NCBI GenBank assembly: GCA_000827205.1
Contig: KN832583.1
Coordinates: forward strand, 53,790 to 81,019
Source of the DNA: Plicaturopsis crispa FD-325 SS-3
Lineage: Eukaryota > Basidiomycota > Agaricomycetes > Amylocorticiales > Amylocorticiaceae
Length of the DNA: 27,230 nucleotides
Reading direction: 5' to 3'
The position numbers and the translations under genes were made by a program. Each line of letters begins with the position of its first letter. Within the stretch, counting starts at the first letter, position 1. This document shows, one piece after another, positions 1-9,030 of this stretch. The notes beneath the pieces were generated by a model that was not told the DNA's origin, did no database searches, and saw only the letters and a list, made by a program, of their open reading frames with translations.

Positions 1-229
1 GATCGGAGTGTATTCCTTGAATGTGGAGAGATTATGGATGGGTACGGGTGTGTCGGAGTCTGCACGGATTGCAGACTATAACTCGGGAATCGACAGAAAA
101 CGGCGAAGACGGCTACGATTATCTGTATCGGACAGATATGAACGGAATTCGGTTAACGGCGGCGATATCGGCTACGGATCAACAGAAGCGAGTATATCGG
201 ATACTGCTTATAATCTGTGGAATCGGTAG

Positions 230-430
230 GGATCTGCAGAGACGTGTTCTCTGGTACGAATGACGGCTGGCGGATACGGTGAAGGCGATGACGATGGTGG
301 ATACGATGATACAAATGACGACTGGCGGATACGATGATAAGGGTTACGACTGGCGGATACGATGATGCGGATGACGACGGTGAATACGACGAGGAATAGG
401 ATGACTGGGTGACAGTTACGACGGCGACTG
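230..430. repeat. Degenerate GAC/GAT-rich short repeats
   Basis: A 22-bp word close to TGACGACTGGCGGATACGAT recurs at 261-282, 316-337 and 345-366, embedded in GAC/GAT-rich sequence that continues to about 560. The spacing is irregular and every frame is short, so I read this as a decayed minisatellite and not as coding sequence. Confidence 0.5.
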
Positions 431-599
431 CAAAGGTGATGACGATAGGCGAAGGCTACGATGATGGATAATGAAGGGCTGTGCTGGTACGATGTCGGCG
501 GCTGATAAGGATGACGATACGGTGATGCTGCGATGCTGACTTGCTAGGGCTGTAGCAAGAGGACTGCTAAGAACTGCTGGAGTTCTGCTGAGTGCTGCT

Positions 600-1630
600 G
601 TGAAGGGGAAAAGTTCCTTCTTCTTTGCCTATCTACAGCTGACTATTTATACTACAGGAAAGTTCGTTTGTATGTGTTTGAAAAGGGGATTACTCAGCCA
701 AGCTATGCGATGAATAAGCCATGGAAGTCCGTGGAAGGTGGTGGAAAGTGGGGATGACGAATCACTAGCTGTGGAATGAGTAAGTGCACCACTAGCAGGA
801 TTGCAACGTCTAATCATCAGAAAGGTGTAGAAATCGACGTCTCGACATCCGCCCGCCCGGATGATCAGAAGTTGGAATAAAATCAAAAGAGGGGGCTTGC
901 CATCTGCCTTTCCAAGGTAAGCTCGTACCGTAAAAATGCATGCAAGTCCTGAGAACCGGAAGATAACTCCCTAGTCCGAAGGGAAGGATAATATGATGTA
1001 GATGATAAAAATGTGCAGGGAACAACTGTGACAGAAACGAAACTTCTCCCATGACAATAACACAGAATTAATTTTGTGTTACGACAGCGCGTATTTGGCT
1101 GCCTGTTTGCGTGTGAGTTTGTCGCAACCCCGAACAGTGCTCTCTACCTAGTACCCCGCACTTGATGTCCTCAATCGTTTCGGCCGTAGGCCGTGGGCTG
1201 TCACACTCGCTTTTGCGGCGTCACTGTACCTACTGGCAACTTTGGGAGTCTCTGGGCGGATTTGTGAGCCTTGAGGCTTATTTACCGTGTTGTAGTTACA
1301 TAAAAGAAGGCAATCTTGTGCACATGAATGGATACTGGTCGTTGTGAGTGAACCTATTGTACCGTGAACACTGAGGAGTGTGCTGGTGTGCGCTGGCCAA
1401 ATATGCGCCTACCGGCGAGCGTGACTCTGTCAGAAGACAAGGTGGAAGTGCAATGGACAATGACAGTGTCAAAACTGGATCTGAATAAGGGAGCCCGCCG
1501 CGCATCCTTCGCCCAGAGATTCCAGTGGCTGATGTTTGGCGTCATTACTGCAATCTGTTTTAGAGGGCAATAGCACAACCAAACAAAGGCTTTAGCTCAT
1601 ACTGGCCGTGCCACAATTGGACGGCAAAAA
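600..1630. other. Region without recognisable gene
   Basis: Only short overlapping frames are present here. I see no splice-supported chain, no known motif and no obvious repeat. It could be decayed leader or LTR sequence of the Copia remnant that follows, but I could not place LTR ends or a primer binding site. Confidence 0.4.
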
Positions 1631-1637
1631 GGACTCC

Positions 1638-1706
1638 AAGTGCCCATGCTAGAAAATTTACAAGGTCTTAGGGGGCTTAGTCAGCATGGGCACTTGTAAA
1701 TTTTCT
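1638..1706. repeat. Interlocked inverted repeats (A-B-A'-B' order)
   Basis: Two perfect inverted pairs interleave. Block A (1638-1650, 13 bp) is complementary to 1683-1695. Block B (1651-1664, 14 bp) is complementary to 1693-1706. Because the order is A, B, A', B', both stems cannot form as nested hairpins; the topology is that of a pseudoknot, with the two right-hand blocks sharing three bases. Confidence 0.75.
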
Positions 1707-1943
1707 TTTTCTACTCCTTTCCTCAGTCGTTCCACATTCTACCGTGCGGCTGAGGTATGTTATTTGCTACACTACATTACTTTGTGCCATTGCTTATGCC
1801 TGTACCAGATGTGATCTGTTTGCACTTATAGTTTTGAGAGGTTAAGAGCCCTGGGGACACTTAGGGACTCTTGTACACCACACACTATCGTCAGTCACCC
1901 GATTCACCACCACGCACTTGTAGCCTTACCCGCTTAGCGTCCA

Positions 1944-2361
1944 ATGTCCACCTCGGACTCAACTATGTGTCCGGTCCTCCAAGGACCAGAGAACTTCCAG
2001 ATATAGCGACTCCGCATCACCGCAAAGCTACAGGTGGAGAAGGTCTACGGTGTCGTCAGCGGCGCCAAGCTAGCACCCTCTTCAGCCGCACCTCCACCCG
2101 CTGCTGCTGCACCTCCACCTGCTGCTGCTGCCTCTGTCTCCACTCCCGGAACGCCTCACGGCAACCCCAACTCCAGCATCTCCGCCAAGCTGTTGACCGC
2201 CACTGACTCCTGGGAGATCCTCAGCGCAAAGGCCCATGGCATCATCATGCAGTACATCTGTACCCGTACCCGCAGGATACCCGCATGTTTACCCGGTGGG
2301 TTTTGACTACCCGTGCCATTCACTAAGTAGCACAAATGTTATGTTAAGTAGAGTGCCTGTG
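1944..2361 (+). pseudogene. Copia-type gag fragment, broken
   Basis: Reading from the ATG at 1944 gives a start typical of Ty1/Copia Gag: MSTSDST, then LQGPENFQI, then RLRITAKLQVEK, an Ala/Pro-rich linker, and SWEILSAKAHGIIMQYI. The GPENF and SAKAHGII segments are the usual landmarks of the Gag N-terminal region in this family. The codon after QI is TAG (2004-2006) where the family normally has Trp (TGG), a single G-to-A nonsense change. The frame is then broken by 67 bp of hAT end sequence (2259-2325) and appears to resume at 2326 with NVML for about 12 codons. No protease, integrase or reverse transcriptase follows, so this is a fragment. Identification rests on motif memory, not a search. 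Confidence 0.6.
2259..2325. mobile_element. Minimal hAT right-end fragment inside gag
   Basis: This 67-bp segment carries TACCCGTACCCGC-type subterminal words and ends in CCGTGCCATTCACTA, which matches the right terminus of the full hAT element at 7891-7905. The left terminus is missing. The left and right flanking octamers (2251-2258 and 2326-2333) agree at only 5 of 8 positions, so a target duplication is not proven. It is either an internally and terminally deleted derivative or a repair scar. Confidence 0.65.
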
Positions 2362-2367
2362 CCCACC

Positions 2368-2479
2368 CCCCCTGTACTATATAATTTTTTTTATGATTTT
2401 TTGAGCAAGCAAATGTGATTTTGTGCGCCCGCGAAACGAGGTCACGTGATCCCGGCGTGTGGCAGCAGCTGCCAGTAGG
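2368..2479 (+). repeat. Repeat R copy 1, outer part (split by hAT)
   Basis: This is the outer part of a long dispersed repeat with copies at 16537-16868 (inverted) and 20110-20480 (direct). Shared features are an A/T-rich outer tract, an E-box CACGTG (here in 2441-2450), and continuation after the hAT insertion into TCCGTGCGCA at 7914. Joining 2479 to 7914 restores collinearity with copy 2, which is strong support for the hAT being the later insertion. Confidence 0.7.
2472..2479. repeat. Left target site duplication of hAT
   Basis: CCAGTAGG lies directly outside the left terminus and is repeated exactly at 7906-7913. Eight-bp duplications are diagnostic of hAT transposition. Confidence 0.92.
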
Positions 2480-2605
2480 TAGTGAATGGCAAGGGTATCG
2501 GAAACCCGCAGGGTATCAGTGCGGGTAGGTCAAGGGTACGGGTACGGGTCAGCATTTAGGAACCCGCAGACAACCCTTACCCGCAAAGCGGGTATGCGGG
2601 TATCG
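2480..2605. promoter_or_regulatory. hAT left terminus and subterminal repeats
   Basis: This stretch holds the terminal inverted repeat followed by repeated GGGTA, GGGTACGGGTA and AACCCGCAG words in both orientations. In hAT elements such subterminal repeats are usually bound by the transposase through its BED finger. That role is inferred here. Confidence 0.65.
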
Positions 2606-2715
2606 AGGTATATTAAAGTATTATTTAAATATATTTGATTGGCTGGTACGGGAGATCCCGCTACCGCCTCAACAATTTTTTCTGCCTCGCATCCTCGAAA
2701 AATATATCCTCAATC
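2605..2715 (+). promoter_or_regulatory. AT-rich leader of the hAT transposase
   Basis: The sequence switches from the GC-rich subterminal repeats to an AT-rich stretch (TATATTAAAG, TTTAAATATATTTG) about 80-110 bp upstream of the transposase ATG. This is a plausible core promoter by position and composition only. Confidence 0.35.
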
Positions 2716-5700
2716 ATGGGCCCTAGCACTGCAACCAAGAAAGCACCTAGTGCAAAAAAAAAGTCAGTCCCCAAGGCACCTGTTATCCTGAATCCCCCGT
2801 CTGCACGTAGAGTTGCTGCCATGAAAAACCAAGCCACAAAAGCGAAAACGTCGGCTCAGGGCAGTTCATCGACACCGCGTACGGCATCAGGATCAAAAGA
2901 AGACCGCCGTGCGTCCGTCTCGGATGAGGAAGAGGAAGTCACTCCCCAAGTGGGTGGTTCTCTCGCTAGCGGAGACAATGCAATCATGAGGCACATCGGC
3001 GAGGACGGACTCGAGGATGACGAGGAAGACCAAAGTGTTCCCGAGCTGATTGAGATCGAAGACGATGATGATGAGGAAGAGGATGCCGAGGCGATGGATA
3101 CAGAGGAGGATGCCGAGGCTGAGCTTGGTGAGGCGCTCGTAAGAAGCCCATGCTATTTTTCACTGCTAATTGATGAACACGCAGTGCGGCTGAGCAAGGA
3201 TTGGAACAGTGCGGCTGAGCAAGGATTGGAACGCACCGATTTATGGCTTTTTCAAAGCCATTCCTATTATCGAATATCACCAAAATCGACGCACACACAC
3301 TTTTCAGTGCCTAGCAAAACACTGCAAGCAGAGGACCGCCACAAAAACAGGGTCAGTTCGACGGTATCTCGACACCAGGGACAAGACATCGACAAGCAAT
3401 TTACGCACACATGCAAAAAAATGTTGGGGTGACGATGCTGTGCTCGCGGCAGACCAGCTAGCCACCGGTGATGATGTTCGAGCTCAAACTAGCAAAGGGA
3501 CGCTAGACCAAGGGTCAATCACCGCTGCATTCGAGAGAAAAGGGAAGGAAAGGTCACTTACTCGCATCGCCAGCACACAAAAACCGAATCTAAGTAAGCA
3601 GTAAAGCCATCTCATAATTTATCCTAGTGTCGCAGCTAAGCCCTGTGTTTTCAGAGCTGAAATCGTCCGGTGGGTATCCGAAAGCATGAGGCCGTTTGCG
3701 GTTGTTAGCGATCGTGGCTTCCAATCGTTGATGAAGACTGGACGGCCAGAATATTACATACCATCGCCATCCACTGTCTCGAGAGATGTGAAACTAGTTT
3801 TTGCGAGCGCGCGTAAGCGGATGGCCAAGATGCTGCAGGTGCGTTGCCTATAGTACTGTGTATCCTTGCGAGAAATTAACGGTGTGGTTGAACTTGTAAG
3901 GAGCACGACGGAGCACTTAGCTTTGCAACAGATGCATGGACGTCGCCAAATCACCGTGCCTACATAGCCATTACCGTCCATCTTGAGATTGACGGCTCAC
4001 CTCTACGTCTCCTTCTTGACCTCGTTGAGGTTGCTGAGTCTCACAACGGAATCAATCTTGCTAAGGCTTTTGCTCAAGTCCTTGAGGACTTTGGTATCGC
4101 GCATAAGGTCAGTTCTCTCCCATGGCGTTTGCAGATAGACGGCTTACATGGTGTTTTCAGCTCCTGAGTGTAACCTGCGACAACGCATCGAACAATGATA
4201 CCATGATCGCCCATCTCGCGCGGATCGTCTTAGGTTTCCCAGGCGCTCCGAATCAGACTCGGTGTTTCGATCACATCACGAACCTCGTCGCGCACAGTGT
4301 CTTGAGGCCATTCGACGTCCCGAAAGCAAAGGCCGATGCTATGCTTGATGAAGCTGAACAGGAGCTGCAAGATCTCGTTGCAGAACTGGAGCTAGAGCTA
4401 GGTGTTGATGCCCTTGACGAGCCCGAGGCGCATTCAGAAGGCACCGGTCTCGGAGATGACGATGACGACGTAGACGGCTGGGTTGACGAGCGAGAGGCGC
4501 TATCGGAAACAGAAAGGATTGCCCTCGACAAGAGTGTCCGCCCTGTCAAACTAGTGCTTCTAAAGGTCAGTGTTCATGATCTGTGAGACGGTGTCCTATT
4601 TTATCACTCACGGCCCGAAATCTATCATGCTCAGCTCCGAAAAACATCCTACGCCATTCTACATTCAACAACACTTATTCTTCCTGCATGGGCACGGACT
4701 CTGGAACGCTTGAGCCTAGCTCAGCGCATTATGCCTCGCGATGTCGCGACGAGATGGAACTCCACTTACGATATGTTAGCATTTGCCCTATCATACCGCC
4801 AGGCCATCGATGATATAACTGGAGATCGAGCATTCAATCTACGAACATACGAGTTGAACGAGGGGGAGTGGGACATTGTGAAGCAGTTATGCAATGTCCT
4901 TAAGGTGCGTGCATCCTTCTTGCGTAGATTTCCAAATTCTGACGGATTTATTCTGGTCAGATCCTCAAAGACGCGACTTTGTTCTTCTCGCGAGCCACAC
5001 CGAACCTAGCGATGGTCATTCCCGCTATGGATCATATCGACGCTGTACTCGCCACACAGTCTATCGATGCGACGCTCTCAGCCTCAATTCGTGCTGCCGT
5101 GTTGATGGGTAAAAAGACGCTCAACAGGTATTATGACAAGACAGACAGCTCCGAAGTATACAGAATTGCGATGGGTGCGTTGGTCACTCATTCAGAATGC
5201 TCGTACTACATACTCATGCACGAAAAACATGCAGTTCTTCACCCACGACACAAGCTTGAATATTTCAAGAATGCTGGATGGGACGAGTCCTGGATCGCTA
5301 CTGCGAAAGACATTGTCGTTGACGAGTACAAAAGGTCGTACGCAGATAGGGTGGAGCCTAATGTAGCAGTGCCACCAACTCCGATGAAGAAAACGGTGCG
5401 CAAGCTAACTTCAATGAGCTGGTGGCCGATTGTCTAACCATCGTTCGCTGCTACAGTCCGGGGCTGTCAATATCTTCGACGCTCTGCCCTCTCTGGTGGC
5501 GCCGACCAAAGCCGCTTCGATCGACGAGCTCACTGCATACCTCGCTGCACCCCTTGAGCATCCGGAAGATGTTCTCGTATGGTGGACACGGAAAAAAGGT
5601 GCCTATCCGTGCCTGGCGCGGATGGCACTGGACTACCTTTCTATTCCTGGTGAGTAGAGTCTCCGAATCACAAGCTTCCTGTAGCTCACGTTGAACTGTC

Positions 5701-5926
5701 TGGTGTAGCGACCTCTGCGGATGTTGAACGTGTTTTCAGCAAGGGTCGCTTGCTTTTATCGTCTGTTCGCAACCGTCTTTCCGCCCAGTCTACGCGGGCT
5801 CTCATGTGTGTAGGTGCTTGGAGTCTCCTCGGTTTCATAAAGGATGCCGATGTCAGGGCCGTTACTATCTTGCCAGACGTCGTGGGGGAGGAGGAGGCCT
5901 TGCCTTCTGGATGGGATGCTATTTAA
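2716..5926 (+). CDS. hAT family transposase with BED zinc finger
   Basis: This gene encodes the cut-and-paste transposase of the surrounding element. Ten exons fit with consistent phase and GT-AG introns of 53-82 bp: 2716-3127, 3210-3600, 3655-3838, 3901-4107, 4161-4565, 4635-4904, 4961-5174, 5235-5395, 5457-5649 and 5709-5926. The product is about 884 aa. In order it has a basic N-terminus, an acidic Asp/Glu tract (about residues 75-135), a BED-type finger (C171, C176, H205, C209) preceded by W-N-A-P-I-Y, an RNase H-like core with Asp in ATDAWTSPN (D340) and in TCDNASNN (D405), an acidic insertion, and a C-terminal hAT dimerisation domain with SADVERVFS and LSSVRNRL. Three exons and their introns recur in the decayed copy, which supports the model. 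The weak points are the 25-bp duplication at the second acceptor and the choice of 3601 as donor of intron 2. The catalytic Glu was not pinned down. Confidence 0.88.
3184..3233 (+). repeat. 25-bp tandem duplication carrying a splice acceptor
   Basis: Positions 3184-3208 and 3209-3233 match at 24 of 25 bases. Each copy begins with the G of a CAG or ACAG acceptor followed by TGCGGCTGAG. Splicing from the donor at 3128 to the first acceptor would put the BED finger out of frame; splicing to the second (intron 3128-3209) keeps it in frame. The decayed hAT copy has only one unit here (intron 9426-9483). Confidence 0.8.
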
Positions 5927-6033
5927 TCTTGAATTTAAATTGACTGTCTTCCCGTATCTCGCCGTCTCTCAAAAAAATACCTTGTATTCGCTTGATGTCT
6001 GCCTTTCCCATATAATATCCCTCTTAGCTTACA
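5927..6033 (+). promoter_or_regulatory. Intergenic region upstream of hAT cargo ORF
   Basis: This 107-bp spacer is AT-richer than its flanks and contains CATATAATATCC about 15-25 bp before the cargo ATG. It could act as a 3' end for the transposase gene and a promoter for the cargo. This is inferred from position and composition only. Confidence 0.3.
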
Positions 6034-6390
6034 ATGGGGAGCAACATCCACAAGGAAAATGCGACGCTCGACGACGATGCCTTCAATGCTTCGTCGGAAC
6101 CCGGAAACAAGCCAGCCGTTTTGACGCTCGAAAACTCTGTATCCTCTGTACCATTCTACCATCCGCGAGAAACGCCGCGAGATCTTGCGACGTCGACGCC
6201 AAGGCCCGGAAACAGTGCCAGTGTACGCAGCTTCATAGACCTGCAGGTTCAAGCCTGGACCGCGGGTCTGAGATCTGCAGCACAATCTTTGCGACCGGCG
6301 ACTACTACGCATGGGGAGCAAGACTGGGACGCACCGCAAGAGTGCACTGTATCGGGCCCTTCAATGCCCACCGGCGCCCACATGGGTCAA

Positions 6391-6588
6391 GCGTTAAACG
6401 TCCGCCAGCGCATGAGGACTTTGAGGACTGTTGGTACGTGGCCCTCCCCGTCGTTCAACGCGCTAAACGTTAAACGTCCGCCAGCGCAGAATAATTGGGA
6501 TGAGGACTTCAAGGACTCATTGGTACGTGGTCCTCGCCGTCATTCGACGCCTTGCAAAGCGCCGTCATCTGTACGCCACCTCGAGTCC
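6391..6588 (+). repeat. Duplicated block A in hAT cargo (two adjacent copies)
   Basis: GTTAAACGTCCGCCAGCGCA occurs near 6393 and again near 6470. Each is followed by GAGGACTT, GGTACGTGG and a TCGTTC/TCATTC stretch. The second copy (6502-6588) matches 6792-6878 over about 85 bp with few differences. These are internal duplications of the captured region. Confidence 0.7.
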
Positions 6589-6619
6589 CGGAGGATGACC
6601 GCACCGAGTCGACACCCTC

Positions 6620-6755
6620 CCGCTGAGCCCGCTCATCCACCACCAGCGCCGCTGCCTGCGCACGAAGTCGCGCCCGCAGCCGCCATTGTACCGGGACTAG
6701 CTGGACGACGGCCATCTCGATTTCGAGCAGGAGGAGGAGGGCGGGGACGACACAG
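6620..6755 (+). repeat. Duplicated block B, first copy
   Basis: This roughly 135-bp block, from GCTGAGCCCGCTCATCCACC to the GGGGACG(A)CACAGG end, is closely similar to 7245-7390, which encodes the RRRLRKKS segment. In the first copy block B lies only about 30 bp after block A. In the second, A (6792-6878) and B (7245-7390) are about 365 bp apart. The first copy is therefore an internally deleted duplicate of the second. Confidence 0.7.
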
Positions 6756-7806
6756 GTGGATGATGGATCCGCAGTAGCACAAGTTCGTGCGGACTTCGAG
6801 GACTCGTCGTTACGTGGTCCTCGCCGTCGTTCGACGCCTGGCAAAGCGCCGTCGTCCGTACGCCACCTTGAATCCTGGGACGACGACTTCGAGGACGCGC
6901 CGCTGTCGAACCACGTCACGCCCAAACGGCGGCGGCCCACGCAAACGCGCAACTCGTCCGACGAGGACGAGTTTGGGGCTGCCGAGGAGGAGGACTGCAC
7001 AGTGACTGCGCGCGTCAGGCGCATGCCGCTTGCCAAAGCGTACCTGCCCCGCCAGTTCCTCCGCTCCCCAACGGCACCCGCAGCGGCAGCGTCTTCCCCC
7101 CACCACAACGCTTGCCCGCTAACTCTGTCTTCAAGTTCTCCATCCCGCCGCGCCCGCCGTCCGCGACTACAACGCACTACGGCTCCACCACGCACCTCAC
7201 GCACCCGCACCTCCAGCCCACCTCGTGTGGTCTTGCCAACCTCCCGCTGAGCCCGCCCATCCACCACCAGCGCCGCCGCCTGCGCAAGAAGTCGTGCCCG
7301 CAGCCGCCGTCATACCGGCACCAGGTGCTCAACGACGAGTTGGACGACGGCCAGTTCGAGCAGGACGAGGAAGCTGACGGGGACGCACAGGCGGTGCCAC
7401 AGCAACGCGAGCTCGTGCGCACGCCGCCTCCACCCGCGAGCGCGCCGCCGTCACTGCCCTCGTCCCCGCCGACGCCGAAGACCCTCCTCCAGTGTATTTC
7501 CTCATGTGCGAGTTCCATAGGTGCGATTGCTTTGGCCTATGACGAGCATATGTACTCATGGTTCCTTTTTCATAGGTCCCCCCTCGCCGGCGCTGTTCTC
7601 CAGCCCGCGCGTTTCCCTTCTGGTACGTGAGTGTTCACCTTTCATGCTATTTGTACTCATGACCTGATTGATGCTTAGCTCGCCATTGTAGTCTTAGCAT
7701 TGTATTTCCACGGCCTCGTAGTCACACCTATGATGTGTAGTAGTACCCCCAAACCATACCCGCACGGGTTTTTGCACCCGCGGGTATTCTGCATACCCTC
7801 GGGTTA

Positions 7807-7854
7807 ACCCGCCAAGACCCGTACCCGTGTATACGGGTACGGGTCTTGGCGGGT
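7807..7854. repeat. 22-bp perfect hairpin near hAT right end
   Basis: Positions 7807-7828 and 7833-7854 are exactly complementary around a 4-base loop (GTAT). The stem consists of the ACCCGTACCCG subterminal words in inverted order, 51 bp inside the right terminus. Confidence 0.85.
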
Positions 7855-7905
7855 ACGGGTACGGGTAGCCCTGGAAAACCCCAGGGTTACCCGTGCCATT
7901 CACTA

Positions 7906-7913
7906 CCAGTAGG
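7906..7913. repeat. Right target site duplication of hAT
   Basis: CCAGTAGG is identical to 2472-2479 and directly abuts the right terminus CATTCACTA. Confidence 0.92.
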
Positions 7914-8121
7914 TCCGTGCGCAACAACAGCGAAGGCAAGGCGGATAGCTGAGAAAGTTTCAAAGTCTGAGGGCAAGCCAAAAAGCCGGGAAATGGCAGG
8001 AGAAACCTGGGCAGAGTTGTAATGCATTAAACACCGGACCCAGCATGACTCGGAGAATAGTGCATTAGCAATTTGGGATCATGCCAGGGTTTTATATAAT
8101 AACACTACACCATCAGGTGCG
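7914..8121 (+). repeat. Repeat R copy 1, inner part
   Basis: This stretch matches the complement of 16537-16742 almost throughout, and 20247-20480 more loosely. Conserved words in order are GTCCGTGCGCA, a GAAAGTTTCAAAGTCTGA block, TAATGCATTAAAC, CGGACCC, GTGCATTAGCAATTTGGGAT, TTTTATATAATAACAC and the edge ACTACACCATCAGGTG. Similarity stops abruptly after 8121. Confidence 0.85.
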
Positions 8122-8184
8122 TGGAGGTGGCAATGCCGTTGACTTGGAGAGTGAGGTTATTCGGAGGTTCATTAGGGTCACTCA

Positions 8185-8850
8185 AAGCTCACTTTTTAGC
8201 CACTTTTTGGTCACTTTTTGAGTTCTACTTTTCCAAAAAGTGAGCAAACAGGAAGTCAAAAAGGAGTGCAAAAAGTGGCTGTTTCACAAAAAGGAGAGGG
8301 GGGGTCTCCTTTTTGACAAAAGTCTACTTTTTGCTCTCCTTTTTGCCCGCTGTTTGTCGGAACACTTGAGATCACATTCAAGCTCCGATAGGACTGCCAC
8401 GTGATGCTGAAGCTCCCCAGACACGACTCGGCCCAACGTGATTTCCGCTTTTTGTACATTAGCATAGATAAATAGCTTGTTTACGGTGTTTGGGTACGGC
8501 AGGAGGTCGACCGGGAGGTGTGCGACGATGCGGGAATGTTTTCGGCAAGGTTTCGGCACGGGCTGTATGCCATCACGTGCGCCCACCAGGCAGTGGCAGG
8601 GCGTCATGCGGAGTTGGACGGAGTTATAGCATTGGGTAGACTGCCGACGGCCGAATGCAGGACGCAAAAAGGAGAAGTGACTTTTTGGCTACTTTTTGAA
8701 TAAGGAAAACGAGGTGGGTTTCAAAGCGCCACTTTTTGGCTACTTTTTGGCTACTTTTTAGGTCCACTTTTTGCCTCCTTTTCACGAAATCACCGCCAAA
8801 ATCGCAAAAAGTGGCACAAAAAGTGAAACAAAAAGTGAAGTTGCAGATTC
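8185..8850. repeat. Clustered CACTTTTTG motifs, putative MITE
   Basis: About twenty occurrences of CACTTTTTG, CTACTTTTTG, CTCCTTTTTG or their complements fall in two clusters, 8185-8345 and 8660-8850, on either side of a 310-bp core lacking them. Both orientations occur at each end. The arrangement fits subterminal transposase-binding repeats of a non-autonomous DNA transposon of about 670 bp, but I could not assign exact termini or a target duplication. Confidence 0.55.
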
Positions 8851-9030
8851 TACTTTGATCATCGCTATTTTCCGGCACCCGCACAGTACCCGTACCCGCA
8901 GGGAAGGGTACGCTAGGTTTTCCGAGAAACTGGCTCACTATGGTCGCCGCAATTTCCCGAAAGATGAAGTATAATTTTTTTATCCTCGGAAATTTGATCG
9001 TGTGTTCACGGCATTACCCTTGTCCTGCTA

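Larger units (their letters stand above)
6034..7640 (+). pseudogene. hAT cargo: captured, rearranged host-like coding region
   Basis: Between the transposase and the right terminus lies coding-like GC-rich sequence unrelated to transposition. A frame opens at the ATG at 6034 and runs to 6777 (247 aa, Pro/Arg/Ala-rich). Farther on, segments in shifted frames read ESWDDDFEDAP, TRSGSVFPPP, NSVFKFSIPPRPPS, LPLSPPIHHQRRRLRKKS and DDGQFEQDEEA. The WDDDF acidic motif together with a Ser/Pro-rich linker and RRRLRKKS resembles the N-terminal half of Byr4/Bfa1-type subunits of the septation/mitotic-exit GAP in fungi. That is a tentative recognition from memory. Frames change without clean introns and two blocks are duplicated, so it is most likely a transduplicated pseudogene. 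It could instead be a fast-evolving second hAT ORF. Confidence 0.45.
2480..7905 (+). mobile_element. Complete hAT transposon, 5,426 bp
   Basis: The element is delimited by 18-bp terminal inverted repeats, TAGTGAATGGCAAGGGTA at 2480-2497 and its complement at 7888-7905, matching at 17 of 18 positions. It is flanked by identical 8-bp target duplications CCAGTAGG. Both subterminal zones are crowded with GGGTACGGGTA-like words (2490-2605 and 7745-7870), as expected of transposase-binding arrays in hAT elements. Inside are a ten-exon transposase gene (2716-5926) and a separate cargo region (6034-7640). The perfect target duplication and nearly identical ends indicate a young insertion, in contrast to the decayed relative at 8868-13359. 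Confidence 0.93.

Noticed and set aside
2490-2605. GGGTACGGGTA-type repeats as telomeric or subtelomeric sequence
   Set aside because: They sit at both ends of the hAT, in both orientations, inside exact target duplications. Typical fungal telomere repeats (TTAGGG) are absent.
6509-7267. 252-codon minus-strand frame
   Set aside because: It is antisense to the hAT cargo region. The plus strand shows conserved motifs and duplicated blocks with coding character, while the minus peptide is low-complexity Arg/Gly/Ser.
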